Positions 14,686 through 23,697 are shown, numbered from the stretch's first letter. The stretch is DNA of 23,809 bases from UMGS1387 sp045539625 (GCA_045539625.1 JAZQFS010000096.1:1-23809), one strand, 5' to 3'. Translations and numbers: made by a program. Notes: a model not told the origin generated them from the sequence alone.

Positions 14686-14713
14686 TGACAAATAAACCAA
14701 ATTGGTTTATAAT
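14685..14713 (+). promoter_or_regulatory. Consensus sigma-A promoter of the secreted amidase-like gene
   Basis: TTGACA (14685-14690), 17 bases, TATAAT (14708-14713): all twelve positions match. Operator O2 fills the spacer. So perfect a promoter probably needs a repressor. Confidence 0.92.
14692..14710. promoter_or_regulatory. Operator O2, perfect 19-bp palindrome in the promoter spacer
   Basis: ATAAACCAAATTGGTTTAT is an exact palindrome around base 14701, between the -35 and -10 boxes and running into the -10 box. A protein bound here would block RNA polymerase. Confidence 0.85.
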
Positions 14714-14759
14714 GTGGGTGAAAAAGTTTAATATAAGAGTTTTTTGGAGGTATTTTTTG

Positions 14760-17045
14760 ATGAAAAGGTTTTTAAGCATGTTCTTGGTTTTGGTAACTTT
14801 ATTCAATATGGTTGCGTTTGCTGCACCACAAATGGTGGGGACGGTGGGATATGACGCCGAGGAAGAGAACGGCGAAAATAATGATACTGATATGCAACTA
14901 GCTTCGTCACCCACAACAATAACTGTTTCGGAAGTAGAGTCGAGAATTCAACAGTTAAAAACTTTATTGAATGGCAAATATTTTACCGTCAACCAAAGTG
15001 CTTGTATACCAGATTCAGAGGATTTGAGTGCTGGTTATCATGGAGAGTGCGTTTTATATAATCCAGGAAACTGTAATAATAAAAACATTGTTGCAACATC
15101 ATGGTTTAAGGATATGTTTGGTGAAGCAAACGTTTCAAACTTTCCCGGAGTAGGTACAACATCTGCCGCATCTACTTGTGCGGGTTTTGCAAATTTCGCA
15201 ATGTGGTATCTATTTAAGTCTTCTAATACAGATACTGTAACTGTTTTTAAAGTATACGAAAATGTTCCAATGACAACGGAGTATTTGTCAAAGCTTAAGC
15301 CAGGCGATGGAATCAGAACGAGTAATCCACATTCGCTTATATATATATCGAATAATGAATATTTTGACTGTAATGGGTGGAATGCTGGAACATCCAAGGC
15401 AAGTATAGTTGAGTTTTATAACGGAACAAACATTATTGCGAATAGATATAGCGGCAAAACGATGACCGTTTATCGGACAACAAATTATAATACAGATCAG
15501 GAAACTATTGTTAGTTTTAGCGAAGATAGTACAAAATACAGCATCGGCGAAACTAACGCAGTAATCTCCACAAAAATAACTGTTACTGGTGATAGCTATA
15601 AAAACGCAACCAAGATAGGAGTATATCTATACGATAATGCAGGAAATCAACTTGCTACTAAGAGCGAAACGCCATATACCGACTACGACGGATATTTGCT
15701 TTCGTGGTATGATATAAATGATGAATTAGGTATAACATTAAAACCGGGTACAACATATAAGTTCAAGTTTTTTGTTGTGATAAGCGGTAACACTTATTAT
15801 GAAAACATAAGAAGCTTTACTACAACAGGAAACGCATCTTATACAATTACTTTTAACCCAAATGGCGGATCGGTTTCCACTTCAAATAAAACTGTCACAA
15901 ACAAATCAACGTATGGCAGTTTGCCAACACCGACACGAACAGGGTATACTTTTAACGGTTGGTATACCTCTGCAAGCGGTGGAACGAAAATAACCAGCAG
16001 TTCAACTGTGAATTTGTCAGCAAACCAGACGCTTTATGCACAATGGAATCCGATAAATTACACTGTTACATATAATGCCAATGGCGGAAGCGGTGCACCT
16101 GCAAACCAGACAAAAACTCACGGGGTAAATCTGACACTCAGTACAACAAAACCGACGAGAGCGGGTTATACGTTCCAAGGCTGGGCGACGAGTGCAAGTG
16201 GAAGCGTTGCGTATGCATCGGGAGCAAGTTATACAAATAATGCTAGTGTAACACTTTATGCGGTGTGGAAGGCGAATACATACACTGTTACATACAATGC
16301 AAACGGGGGAAGCGGAGCACCTGCAAATCAGACAAAAACCCACGGAGTAAATCTGATACTTAGTACAACAAAACCGACCAGAACAGGCTATACTTTCCAA
16401 GGTTGGGCAACAAGTGCAAGTGGAAGTGTTGTGTATGAATCGGGAGCAAGCTATACAAATAATGCAAGTGTGACACTCTATGCGGTGTGGAAGGCAAATA
16501 CTTATACGTTAACTTTCGACGCTAACGGTGGTACAGTTTCACCTACAACTGCAACGGTGACATACGGAGAAACTTGTTCGCTTCCTACGCCTATAATGTC
16601 GGGATACACATTTGAAGGTTGGTATACCTCGTCAACAGGCGGAACAGAAGTTACTTCTGCAACGAAGTTTACCGGAACGGACGACATAACAATTTACGCA
16701 CATTGGACAAAAAATCCTGACAAAGTGAGCATCAGTGAGATCAAACTTTTGGAGTCTTCCGGTAACACGTTGTTAGAACTTCCGGACACCTCTTTTATTG
16801 CAGAAGTAACTGTAAAAAACAATTACCAAGTAAATGCATTTACAGTTATGATATCCACCTTCGATAGCGATGGAAAGCTTCTTGACATTAGATATCTATA
16901 TGCGAATCCCACACAGGGAACAAGCATAAAATTGGGTGCAAGTATAAGCAACTCCACAGGTAAAGTTGCAAAAATTAAGGCTATGGTATTCGACTCATTT
17001 AACAGTTTGGCTCCTTTGACACAAGCTGTTGAGATTTCTAAATAA
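14760..17045 (+). CDS. Secreted cysteine-amidase-like protein with four InlB repeats
   Basis: A 761-residue exported protein. A signal peptide (MKRFLSMFLVLVTLFNMVAFA) leads into AAPQMVGTV at 21-29, shared with the protein at 3182. Residues about 55-250 resemble the NlpC/P60- or CHAP-like cysteine amidase/peptidase fold: likely nucleophile C140 in STCAGFANFA, then LKPGDGIR and likely H191 in NPHSLIYIS. This catalytic call is inference. A beta-sandwich follows (about 255-360). Four InlB B-repeats of 73-74 residues start near 361, 434, 508 and 582; the second and third are almost identical. A final beta domain contains KVAKIKAMVFDSFNSLAPL. The ribosome site TTGGAGG is 8-9 bases before ATG 14760. 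The DNA appears richer in A/T and uses ATA, AGT and CAA codons more than its neighbours do. No SLH or sortase anchor is seen. Confidence 0.87.
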   Translation: MKRFLSMFLVLVTLFNMVAFAAPQMVGTVGYDAEEENGENNDTDMQLASSPTTITVSEVESRIQQLKTLLNGKYFTVNQSACIPDSEDLSAGYHGECVLYNPGNCNNKNIVATSWFKDMFGEANVSNFPGVGTTSAASTCAGFANFAMWYLFKSSNTDTVTVFKVYENVPMTTEYLSKLKPGDGIRTSNPHSLIYISNNEYFDCNGWNAGTSKASIVEFYNGTNIIANRYSGKTMTVYRTTNYNTDQETIVSFSEDSTKYSIGETNAVISTKITVTGDSYKNATKIGVYLYDNAGNQLATKSETPYTDYDGYLLSWYDINDELGITLKPGTTYKFKFFVVISGNTYYENIRSFTTTGNASYTITFNPNGGSVSTSNKTVTNKSTYGSLPTPTRTGYTFNGWYTSASGGTKITSSSTVNLSANQTLYAQWNPINYTVTYNANGGSGAPANQTKTHGVNLTLSTTKPTRAGYTFQGWATSASGSVAYASGASYTNNASVTLYAVWKANTYTVTYNANGGSGAPANQTKTHGVNLILSTTKPTRTGYTFQGWATSASGSVVYESGASYTNNASVTLYAVWKANTYTLTFDANGGTVSPTTATVTYGETCSLPTPIMSGYTFEGWYTSSTGGTEVTSATKFTGTDDITIYAHWTKNPDKVSISEIKLLESSGNTLLELPDTSFIAEVTVKNNYQVNAFTVMISTFDSDGKLLDIRYLYANPTQGTSIKLGASISNSTGKVAKIKAMVFDSFNSLAPLTQAVEISK
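16059..16502 (+). repeat. Tandem 222-bp duplication of one InlB repeat
   Basis: Units 16059-16280 and 16281-16502 encode 74-residue repeats differing at only about five residues, while synonymous differences are more frequent in the DNA. The outer two InlB repeats (15840 and 16503) are much more divergent. Confidence 0.85.
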
Positions 17046-17059
17046 ACACATAATCCGGA

Positions 17060-17104
17060 AACAACACCTTTCGCGGCTTTTTGCTGTTCGGAAGGTGTTG
17101 TTTT
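17060..17104 (+). terminator. Terminator of the amidase-like gene
   Basis: The 11-bp stem AACAACACCTT (17060-17070) / AAGGTGTTGTT (17092-17102) is followed by T residues, 15 bases after the stop codon. Confidence 0.82.
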
Positions 17105-17134
17105 AGATTCTGGAACTATAAAATTATAATATAT

Positions 17135-17182
17135 AAGCCGTTTTGAGTGTAAAGTAAGAAATTTACATTGACAAGACGGCTT
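17135..17182. promoter_or_regulatory. 48-bp imperfect palindrome over the -35 box
   Basis: Outer arms AAGCCGTTTTG (17135-17145) and CAAGACGGCTT (17172-17182) pair with one G-T. Inner arms TGTAAA (17148-17153) and TTTACA (17162-17167) also pair. The right arm covers the -35 hexamer of the SLH-protein promoter, so an operator is plausible. Confidence 0.5.
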
Positions 17183-17196
17183 GTTTATGATACAAT
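17168..17196 (+). promoter_or_regulatory. Sigma-A promoter of the SLH surface protein
   Basis: TTGACA (17168-17173), 17 bases, TACAAT (17191-17196): eleven of twelve consensus positions, 67 bases before the ATG, leaving a leader of about 60 bases. Confidence 0.88.
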
Positions 17197-17263
17197 TACA
17201 ATAACTATAAGTATCACTGTAACTATGTGTATTTATGCAAAAAAGCAAAGGAGCGAAAAAGAC

Positions 17264-20200
17264 ATGAAAAAAAGAATTTTAGCGTTCTTACTTTCTGTGC
17301 TTATGATTGTAAGCATGCTTCCCGCAAGCGTGTTTGCACAGGCAGAGCTTTCTGCGGATAAGCTGACACTTGAGCTTACAAGTGCCGACATTAAGTTCAA
17401 CGCACAGACAGTAACACTTGAATTAAAGGTAAGCAATAACCCCGGTTTTGCAGGTGCTTCCTTTGAGGTGGAGTTCGACGACGAGGTGTTTACACTTTCG
17501 GGTGCCGAGGCAGGTCCTGCATCAGCAGGTCTTCTGTTCACAAACCCCATGGACAGCGGAAAAACATCAAGCCCCGTGGGAATGACCTTCTTCAACACAA
17601 GCGATGTAACTGCAGACGGCGTTTTTGCAACCCTTACATTTGATGTTGACACAAATAAGGTTGAGGCAGGCGACTATGAGTTTACAATTGTAAGCAACGA
17701 GGAATCAGTAAGCACTCAGAACTTTAAGTATCTTGAACATGACACAGTAAACGGTGTTGTTACCGTTGCAGAGCCAAATCCCGATGAAGTGTTTACCTTC
17801 TCGGCAAGCGATGCACAGGTGCGTGCAGGCGACGAAGAGGTTGAAATTGACATTTCCGTAAAGAACAGCCCCGGCTTTGCAGGTGCTACCTTTGAAGTGG
17901 AGTTTGATGACGAAGCATTTACACTTTCGGGTGCCGAAGCAGGTCCTGCAGCAACAGGTTTTCTGTTTACAAATCCCATGGACAGCGGAAAAACAACAAG
18001 TCCTGTGGGAATGACCTTCTTCAATACAAGCGACATCACGGCAGACGGTGTTCTTGCAACTCTTACCTTCACAATAAACTGGGATGCCATTGAAATCGCA
18101 GACTATGATTTTACAATTGTTTCGGCCGAAGATTCAGTATCAAACCAGAAATTTGAAGAGCTGAGACATTTTACCGATGACGGCGTTGTTACCGTAATCG
18201 GAGAAACCTTCAGTAAGTACATCAAGCTTAACAGCTCCACCGTTACATATGACGGCGAGGTTCATAATCTTGAGCTTGCAGGTGAAAAGTATCTTCCCGA
18301 AAACTATACCGTTGAATATACCTGTGACGGTGAAGCGTTTGACGGTGCGGTTGATGCGGGCACATATAACATTGAAGCAGTTCTTAAAGCTCCCGGTTAT
18401 AATAAAAAGACGTTTAACGCAACTCTTACAATCGCTCCCAAGGCACTTACTTACACAGGTAAGGTTGCTTCAAGAGAGTATGACGGTACAACAAATGTAA
18501 GCTTCACAACCAACGAGGTTTCGGGTATCGTTGAAGGCGATGATGTAACAGTTGATATTAATGCCCAAATGGCATCTGCGGATGTTGCAAAGAGCGTTGC
18601 GGTTAACGTAAGCTTTGATATGTACGGCGATGATGCAGGTAACTATACACTTCCCAAGACACCTTCTCTTAAGGCAGCCATTACAGCAAGAGAAATCACA
18701 GTAACTGCAAACGGCTCAAAGAAGGTTGGCGAAGAGGATCCTGTTCTCGAGCCTGAAATCGTAAGCGGCTCACTTGTTGAAGGTGACAAGTTTACCGGCG
18801 CAATAGCAAGAGATGCCGGTGAAGAGCCAGGCGTATATGCAACAAAGCAGGGCACATTGAAGCTCAGCTCCAATTATAAGCTCACATTTACAGCGGGTGA
18901 ATTTGAGATTATCGACAGAGAGCCCCAGAACTTCAAAGCGTATATCACAATTGGCGACAATGACGGTGTTGATACCGTAGAGTACGGCAGTGATGATGAT
19001 ATTGGAATCACGCTTTGGTGCAAAGCACCCGAATGTGTTCCCGATGCAATTAAAAAGGCGGTAATCACTTCTTCAAATGATGATGTTGTAACCTTTGAAG
19101 AATTTGCACCGCAGAATATATTGATCACAGGTGCAGGCGAAGCTGTTATTACAGTTTATGTACCCGGTGATGATACATACGCTCCTGTTGAAATAAAGCT
19201 TCCCATAACCGTTACAAAGAGAGCACTCACAATTACCGCCGACAACAAGACAATGAAGGCAGGTAATGAAGTTCCCGAGTTTACATATACACTTGACGGC
19301 ACAACGGCGGCAGGCGATTCGCTGAATGTTAATTTGTGGTTTGAAGGCGGAGAAGACATCGGCGAATACGAAATTTATGTTGATTACGAAATTGAAAACG
19401 CAGACAGCTATGATGTAACCGTAAACAACGGTATTCTCTCAATCATTGATAAGCTTCCTCAGGAAAACATTTCTATTTCAGATATTCCCGAAAGCTTAAC
19501 CTACGGCGACGACGGCTTTACGGTTGGTGTTTTAACAAATGACGGAGCAGAGCTTATCGGCGAAGTTACACTTACATCAAGCAACCCCGATGTTTTGGCT
19601 GTTGACGGCTTCGACGTTGATGTAAAGAACGCAGGTAAAGCAACCCTTACAATTACAGCCAAGGGCGACGCAGATTATGCAGACTTCGTTTATACAAACG
19701 AAATTACAGTAAATAAGAGAGCTCTTACAGTTGAGGCAGATTCTGCTTTAAAGTATGTAGGTCAGGACGATCCCGAATTCACTTATGTAATTACCGAAGG
19801 CTCACTTGTTGAAGGCGATATCCTTACAGGTGCTCTCACAAGAGCAAGCGGCGAAACAGCAGGTAAGAAGTACGAAATCAAGCTTGGTACTCTTACTGCA
19901 GGCAACAACTATGAAATTACCTTTGTAAAGAATTATCTCTCAGTTCTTTCAAAGCTTGACCAGCAGATCGATATCGAAATGGTGACAGACGCTATTTACG
20001 GCGACTACGGTTTCCGCTATGATTTTGACAGTTATACAGGCGGAATCTGCAACAAGGACGGCGAATTTACAATTACTTCAAGCAACGAAGATGTAGCTTA
20101 CGTCGAAGGCGATAGTGTATACATCAAGTTTGCAGGTAAGACAAACATCACAGTTTCGGTATCAGGTAACTATATGTTCAACGACTGGAGCAAAACTGCT

Positions 20201-23200
20201 GTTCTTACCGTTGCAAAGAGACCTTTGACAATTACTGCAAATGACGCATCCAAGAGAGTTGACGGAGACGATCCCGAATTCAGCTATGAAGTAGTGGGTG
20301 AAGCGGCTTACGGAGATACTCTTGAGGTTACCGTAAGCAGAGAAGCAGGCGAAGATATAGGCACATACGATATTGTTCCTTCCTATACTCTCACAAATGC
20401 CGATAGCTACGATGTAACAGTCAACAACGGCACATTTACAATCCTTGATAAGTATCCTCAGGAAAACATCAGTGTAACAGGTATTCCTCAGAGCGTAACC
20501 TACGGCGATGAAGGCTTTACTGTTGGAGTTGAAACAACAGACGAAGCACAATTCCTGGGTGAAGTTACACTTACATCAAGCAACCCCGATATTCTCGGCG
20601 TTGACGGCTTTGATGTTGACGTAAAGAATGCAGGTAAGGCAACTCTTACACTTACAGCTAAGGGTAACGCAGACTATGCAGATTACGTTTACACAAAGGA
20701 AATTACAGTTAACAAGAGAAATATCACAGTAAGTGCAGACGAAGTTTTCAAGTACGTAGGTCAGCAAGATCCCGAGCTCACCTACACCGTAACCGAAGGC
20801 ACTCTTGTTGAGGGCGATGCCATCACAGGCGCACTTACAAGAACTAAGGGCGAAACAGCAGGTAAGAAGTACGAAATCAAGATCGGCACACTGACAGCAG
20901 GCGATAACTACAAGCTTACATATGTAAAGAACTACCTTAACGTTCTTAAGAAGCTTGACCAGAATGTAGTATTTACCGCACCCGCAAATGCAACCTATAA
21001 AGACGCAGACCTTGTATGGGGCTCTGATTGGGGTGTGTCTTTCGGCGATGACTATAACAGCGAAGCGGTTTTGAGCGTTGTTTCAAGCAACGAAAATGTT
21101 GCAAAGATCGGCGAAAACGATGCACTTGTAATCACAGGTGCAGGTAAGACAATCCTTACAGCAACCTTAGAAGGAAACTATATGTATAACGATTGGGAAA
21201 GCAAAGTTACACTTACCGTAGCAAAGAAGGCATTCTCAATCACGGCAAACGATGTTTCCAAGAAGATCGGCAACGAAGATCCCGTTCTTACCTATACACT
21301 TGAAGGCATTGAAGAAACAGATGACCTTGTTGTGACTCTCGTAAGAGAAGAGGGCGAAGCTTTAGGCGAGTACGATATCAATGTAACCTACACCATGGAA
21401 AATGCTGAAAGCTACAGCATAACCGTAAATAAGGGTACATTCACAATTATTGACAAGCTTCCTCAGACAATTACAGCTCCCGAAAAGATAGAGCTTACCT
21501 ACGGCGATGAAGCATACACTCTTGAAGCTGTAAGCGACCTTGAAGGCGCGGTTGTTGAATATGCACTTGAAAACGAGGACGTTGTAAGACTTACACAGGA
21601 TAATAAGCTTGAAATCGTAGGTGCAGGCGAAGCTACAGTTACAGTAACTGCCGCAGGCAACGATGATTACGCAGATGCCGAAAAGGAAATCAAGGTTACC
21701 GTTCTTCCCAAGGAAGTAACTGTTTCAATTGATGCAGAATCAAACGAAATCTACTACGGCGGCTTCTTCACATACAGCATTGTATATACAGGTCTTGCAT
21801 ATGGCGAAACACAAGAAGATCTTGAAACAAAGGCTGTAATTGACTTAGAATATGAGGTAGGTACTTATACCTCTTACGCAAGCGGTGCCGAGTCAGGTAA
21901 CTACACCTTTACATATCTTCCTTTCGAATATACAGTAAAGCCCGCTGAGCTGAAGATTTCCTCAATTTCCTTCTACAACAGAGAATTTGAAGCAGAAATG
22001 GACAACAAGATTCAGTTCATCAAGTTCGCAATAGGCGTTGTAAACGGAGTTCCCGAATTCTTCTTTGACGATTTCGACTTTGATATTCAGGCAGAAACCA
22101 AGGAGGAAATCACAGGCGCAGGTACATATAACGTACGCTTTACCGTAACCATTACAGGTAAGGATGCTGCAAACTACGTGATGGAAAATGACGGTAAGTA
22201 CGGCTTTGATGCTGACGAATACACCGTTGAAATTATGGAAACCTACTCTGCAGAGGAATTGAAGGAGCAGCTTGCTGAGTTCCTCACAAATACTATCGTA
22301 CAGGGTTCAATGAGCTCATTCGCCATTCCTCAGCTTCCCGAAGGCTTTGAAATTACTGTCAAAGAAGAAATTACAGACGGTGAAACTGTGGTAATTGACC
22401 GGTACGGTAACAGAGTATCCGATGTAACAGGTACCTTCCCCGTAACCTTCGTCATCACAGATAACACAGATCCCGAAAACTCTGTAAGCACCGAAATGGA
22501 ATCAACCGTTACAGTAAACGAGCTTAGCCCCGTAAATGTTGTGGTTAATGCAGAAAACGGTACTGTTGAGGGTGCAGGTTCTTACACAATCCTTGATGAT
22601 ATTACACTTAAGGCGACACCTGACAGCGGTTATAAGTTCTCACATTGGGCAGTTGACGGCGAAAAGGTAAGCACTGATAAGACATATACCTTCAAAGCAC
22701 TTGACCATATGAGAGAAGGCGGCTTCCAGATTATCTTCACCGCAGTATTCAAGAAGTCAGGCGGCGGAGGAGGCGGCGGTGGCGGCGGAGCTTCCACCAC
22801 ATACTACTACGTAACCTTCAATACCGATGATGAAACAAGCGAAAAGGTTAAGGTTGAAGGCGGCGATAAGGTGGCAAAACCCGCAGATCCCGCAAAGGAC
22901 GGCTTCGTATTTGAAGGCTGGTTTACAGATGTAAACTTCACAACCCTCTATGACTTCAACAAGGCTGTTTCCAAGAGCTTTGACCTTTATGCAAAGTGGA
23001 CTGAAGAAAAAACCGACGACGGTAAGACAGAGGACGGCAAGGAAGACGACAAAGAAGACGGCAAGCAGGACGAAACTGAAAAGTGGACAAATCCCTTTAC
23101 CGATGTGAAGGAAGATGACTGGTTCTATGCATCTGTTGAATATGCTTCAAACAAGGGCTTGTTCAAGGGTATGACAGAAACCACCTTCGGTCCTTCCGAG

Positions 23201-23641
23201 CTTCTTACAAGAGCAATGCTTGTAACTGTTCTCTACAGAGCAGAAGGTGAGCCTGAGGTTGCTGAAAAGGCAGATTTCACAGACGTTGCAGACGAGGCTT
23301 ACTATGCAAAGGCTGTTGCATGGGCAAAGGCAAACGGCATTGTTAACGGCATGACTGTTACAGAGTTTGCTCCCGATGTAAATATCACAAGAGAGCAGAT
23401 TGCAACAATCATATTCAGATATGCAGCATTCAAGGGAATGAATGCGGTAACATTGGAAGAAAACCTCCACTTTGACGATGCAGATACCATTTCTCCTTAT
23501 GCAATATCCGCTCTTAACTGGGCAGTTGGTTCGGGACTGATGAAGGGCAGAACAGAAACTACCATCAATCCTCGTGACAATGCAACAAGAGCAGAAGCAG
23601 CTACAATTCTCATGAGATACTTTACTGAAATTGCTCAGTAA
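17264..23641 (+). CDS. Giant SLH-anchored surface protein with two cohesin-like domains
   Basis: A 2125-residue exported cell-wall protein. In order: signal peptide 1-25 (ending SVFA); two tandem cohesin-like domains (about 32-167 and 176-315), offset by exactly 143 residues, sharing NPMDSGKT and SPVGMTFFNTSD; Ig/YDG/MBG-type beta domains to 650; superrepeats of 333 and 336 residues (652-984, 985-1320) and a partial third from 1321; further beta domains; a divergent InlB repeat (about 1758-1830); a ten-glycine linker (1833-1842); an InlB repeat (about 1846-1913); an Asp/Glu/Lys linker; and three SLH domains (about 1941-2125) that bind pyruvylated wall polymers. ATG 17264 follows AAGGAG (17248-17253). 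It likely forms a long stalk presenting the cohesin-like pair. No dockerin is seen in the window, so the partner is unknown. Confidence 0.93.
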   Translation: MKKRILAFLLSVLMIVSMLPASVFAQAELSADKLTLELTSADIKFNAQTVTLELKVSNNPGFAGASFEVEFDDEVFTLSGAEAGPASAGLLFTNPMDSGKTSSPVGMTFFNTSDVTADGVFATLTFDVDTNKVEAGDYEFTIVSNEESVSTQNFKYLEHDTVNGVVTVAEPNPDEVFTFSASDAQVRAGDEEVEIDISVKNSPGFAGATFEVEFDDEAFTLSGAEAGPAATGFLFTNPMDSGKTTSPVGMTFFNTSDITADGVLATLTFTINWDAIEIADYDFTIVSAEDSVSNQKFEELRHFTDDGVVTVIGETFSKYIKLNSSTVTYDGEVHNLELAGEKYLPENYTVEYTCDGEAFDGAVDAGTYNIEAVLKAPGYNKKTFNATLTIAPKALTYTGKVASREYDGTTNVSFTTNEVSGIVEGDDVTVDINAQMASADVAKSVAVNVSFDMYGDDAGNYTLPKTPSLKAAITAREITVTANGSKKVGEEDPVLEPEIVSGSLVEGDKFTGAIARDAGEEPGVYATKQGTLKLSSNYKLTFTAGEFEIIDREPQNFKAYITIGDNDGVDTVEYGSDDDIGITLWCKAPECVPDAIKKAVITSSNDDVVTFEEFAPQNILITGAGEAVITVYVPGDDTYAPVEIKLPITVTKRALTITADNKTMKAGNEVPEFTYTLDGTTAAGDSLNVNLWFEGGEDIGEYEIYVDYEIENADSYDVTVNNGILSIIDKLPQENISISDIPESLTYGDDGFTVGVLTNDGAELIGEVTLTSSNPDVLAVDGFDVDVKNAGKATLTITAKGDADYADFVYTNEITVNKRALTVEADSALKYVGQDDPEFTYVITEGSLVEGDILTGALTRASGETAGKKYEIKLGTLTAGNNYEITFVKNYLSVLSKLDQQIDIEMVTDAIYGDYGFRYDFDSYTGGICNKDGEFTITSSNEDVAYVEGDSVYIKFAGKTNITVSVSGNYMFNDWSKTAVLTVAKRPLTITANDASKRVDGDDPEFSYEVVGEAAYGDTLEVTVSREAGEDIGTYDIVPSYTLTNADSYDVTVNNGTFTILDKYPQENISVTGIPQSVTYGDEGFTVGVETTDEAQFLGEVTLTSSNPDILGVDGFDVDVKNAGKATLTLTAKGNADYADYVYTKEITVNKRNITVSADEVFKYVGQQDPELTYTVTEGTLVEGDAITGALTRTKGETAGKKYEIKIGTLTAGDNYKLTYVKNYLNVLKKLDQNVVFTAPANATYKDADLVWGSDWGVSFGDDYNSEAVLSVVSSNENVAKIGENDALVITGAGKTILTATLEGNYMYNDWESKVTLTVAKKAFSITANDVSKKIGNEDPVLTYTLEGIEETDDLVVTLVREEGEALGEYDINVTYTMENAESYSITVNKGTFTIIDKLPQTITAPEKIELTYGDEAYTLEAVSDLEGAVVEYALENEDVVRLTQDNKLEIVGAGEATVTVTAAGNDDYADAEKEIKVTVLPKEVTVSIDAESNEIYYGGFFTYSIVYTGLAYGETQEDLETKAVIDLEYEVGTYTSYASGAESGNYTFTYLPFEYTVKPAELKISSISFYNREFEAEMDNKIQFIKFAIGVVNGVPEFFFDDFDFDIQAETKEEITGAGTYNVRFTVTITGKDAANYVMENDGKYGFDADEYTVEIMETYSAEELKEQLAEFLTNTIVQGSMSSFAIPQLPEGFEITVKEEITDGETVVIDRYGNRVSDVTGTFPVTFVITDNTDPENSVSTEMESTVTVNELSPVNVVVNAENGTVEGAGSYTILDDITLKATPDSGYKFSHWAVDGEKVSTDKTYTFKALDHMREGGFQIIFTAVFKKSGGGGGGGGGGASTTYYYVTFNTDDETSEKVKVEGGDKVAKPADPAKDGFVFEGWFTDVNFTTLYDFNKAVSKSFDLYAKWTEEKTDDGKTEDGKEDDKEDGKQDETEKWTNPFTDVKEDDWFYASVEYASNKGLFKGMTETTFGPSELLTRAMLVTVLYRAEGEPEVAEKADFTDVADEAYYAKAVAWAKANGIVNGMTVTEFAPDVNITREQIATIIFRYAAFKGMNAVTLEENLHFDDADTISPYAISALNWAVGSGLMKGRTETTINPRDNATRAEAATILMRYFTEIAQ
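17440..18229 (+). repeat. Duplicated cohesin-like domain coding units
   Basis: Matching stretches begin at 17440 and 17869 (429 bp apart), both starting CCCCGG and encoding PGFAGA(S/T)FEVEFDDE. Several long blocks are identical at protein level. Confidence 0.85.
19217..21223 (+). repeat. Tandem ~1-kb superrepeats inside the SLH protein gene
   Basis: Units 19217-20215 (999 bp) and 20216-21223 (1008 bp) encode the same order MBG - Ig-like - MBG - Ig-like. Each unit opens with K(R/K)-x-x-(T/S)ITA and carries YPQENIS or LPQENIS near residue 80. A third, partial unit starts at 21224 (KKAFSITAND). Confidence 0.88.
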
Positions 23642-23664
23642 ATAGCTGTTAACTTTAAACTTAA

Positions 23665-23692
23665 GAGACCGAGTTTTTTAGAACTCGGTCTC
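23665..23692 (+). terminator. Hairpin after the SLH protein gene
   Basis: The perfect 11-bp stem GAGACCGAGTT (23665-23675) / AACTCGGTCTC (23682-23692) lies 24 bases after the stop codon. No T run follows, so it may be an RNA 3'-end hairpin or part of the adjoining repeat rather than a standard terminator. Confidence 0.6.
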
Positions 23693-23697
23693 AGACT

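Noticed and set aside
14514..14759. N-terminal extension of the amidase-like protein
   Set aside because: It would run through the repressor gene, both operators and the promoter; ATG 14760 has a ribosome site and a signal peptide.
15840..16706. Regular repeats considered as a CRISPR array
   Set aside because: The units are 219-222 bp, in frame and encode InlB repeats; there are no short repeats with unique spacers.
17168..17263. TTG 17168 as start of the SLH protein
   Set aside because: This TTG is part of the -35 box; ATG 17264 has AAGGAG and opens a classic signal peptide.
22760..22789. GGC/GGA/GGT run as a phase-variable simple repeat
   Set aside because: It encodes ten glycines with mixed codons; the DNA is not a pure short tandem repeat, so slippage is unlikely, and it reads as a linker.
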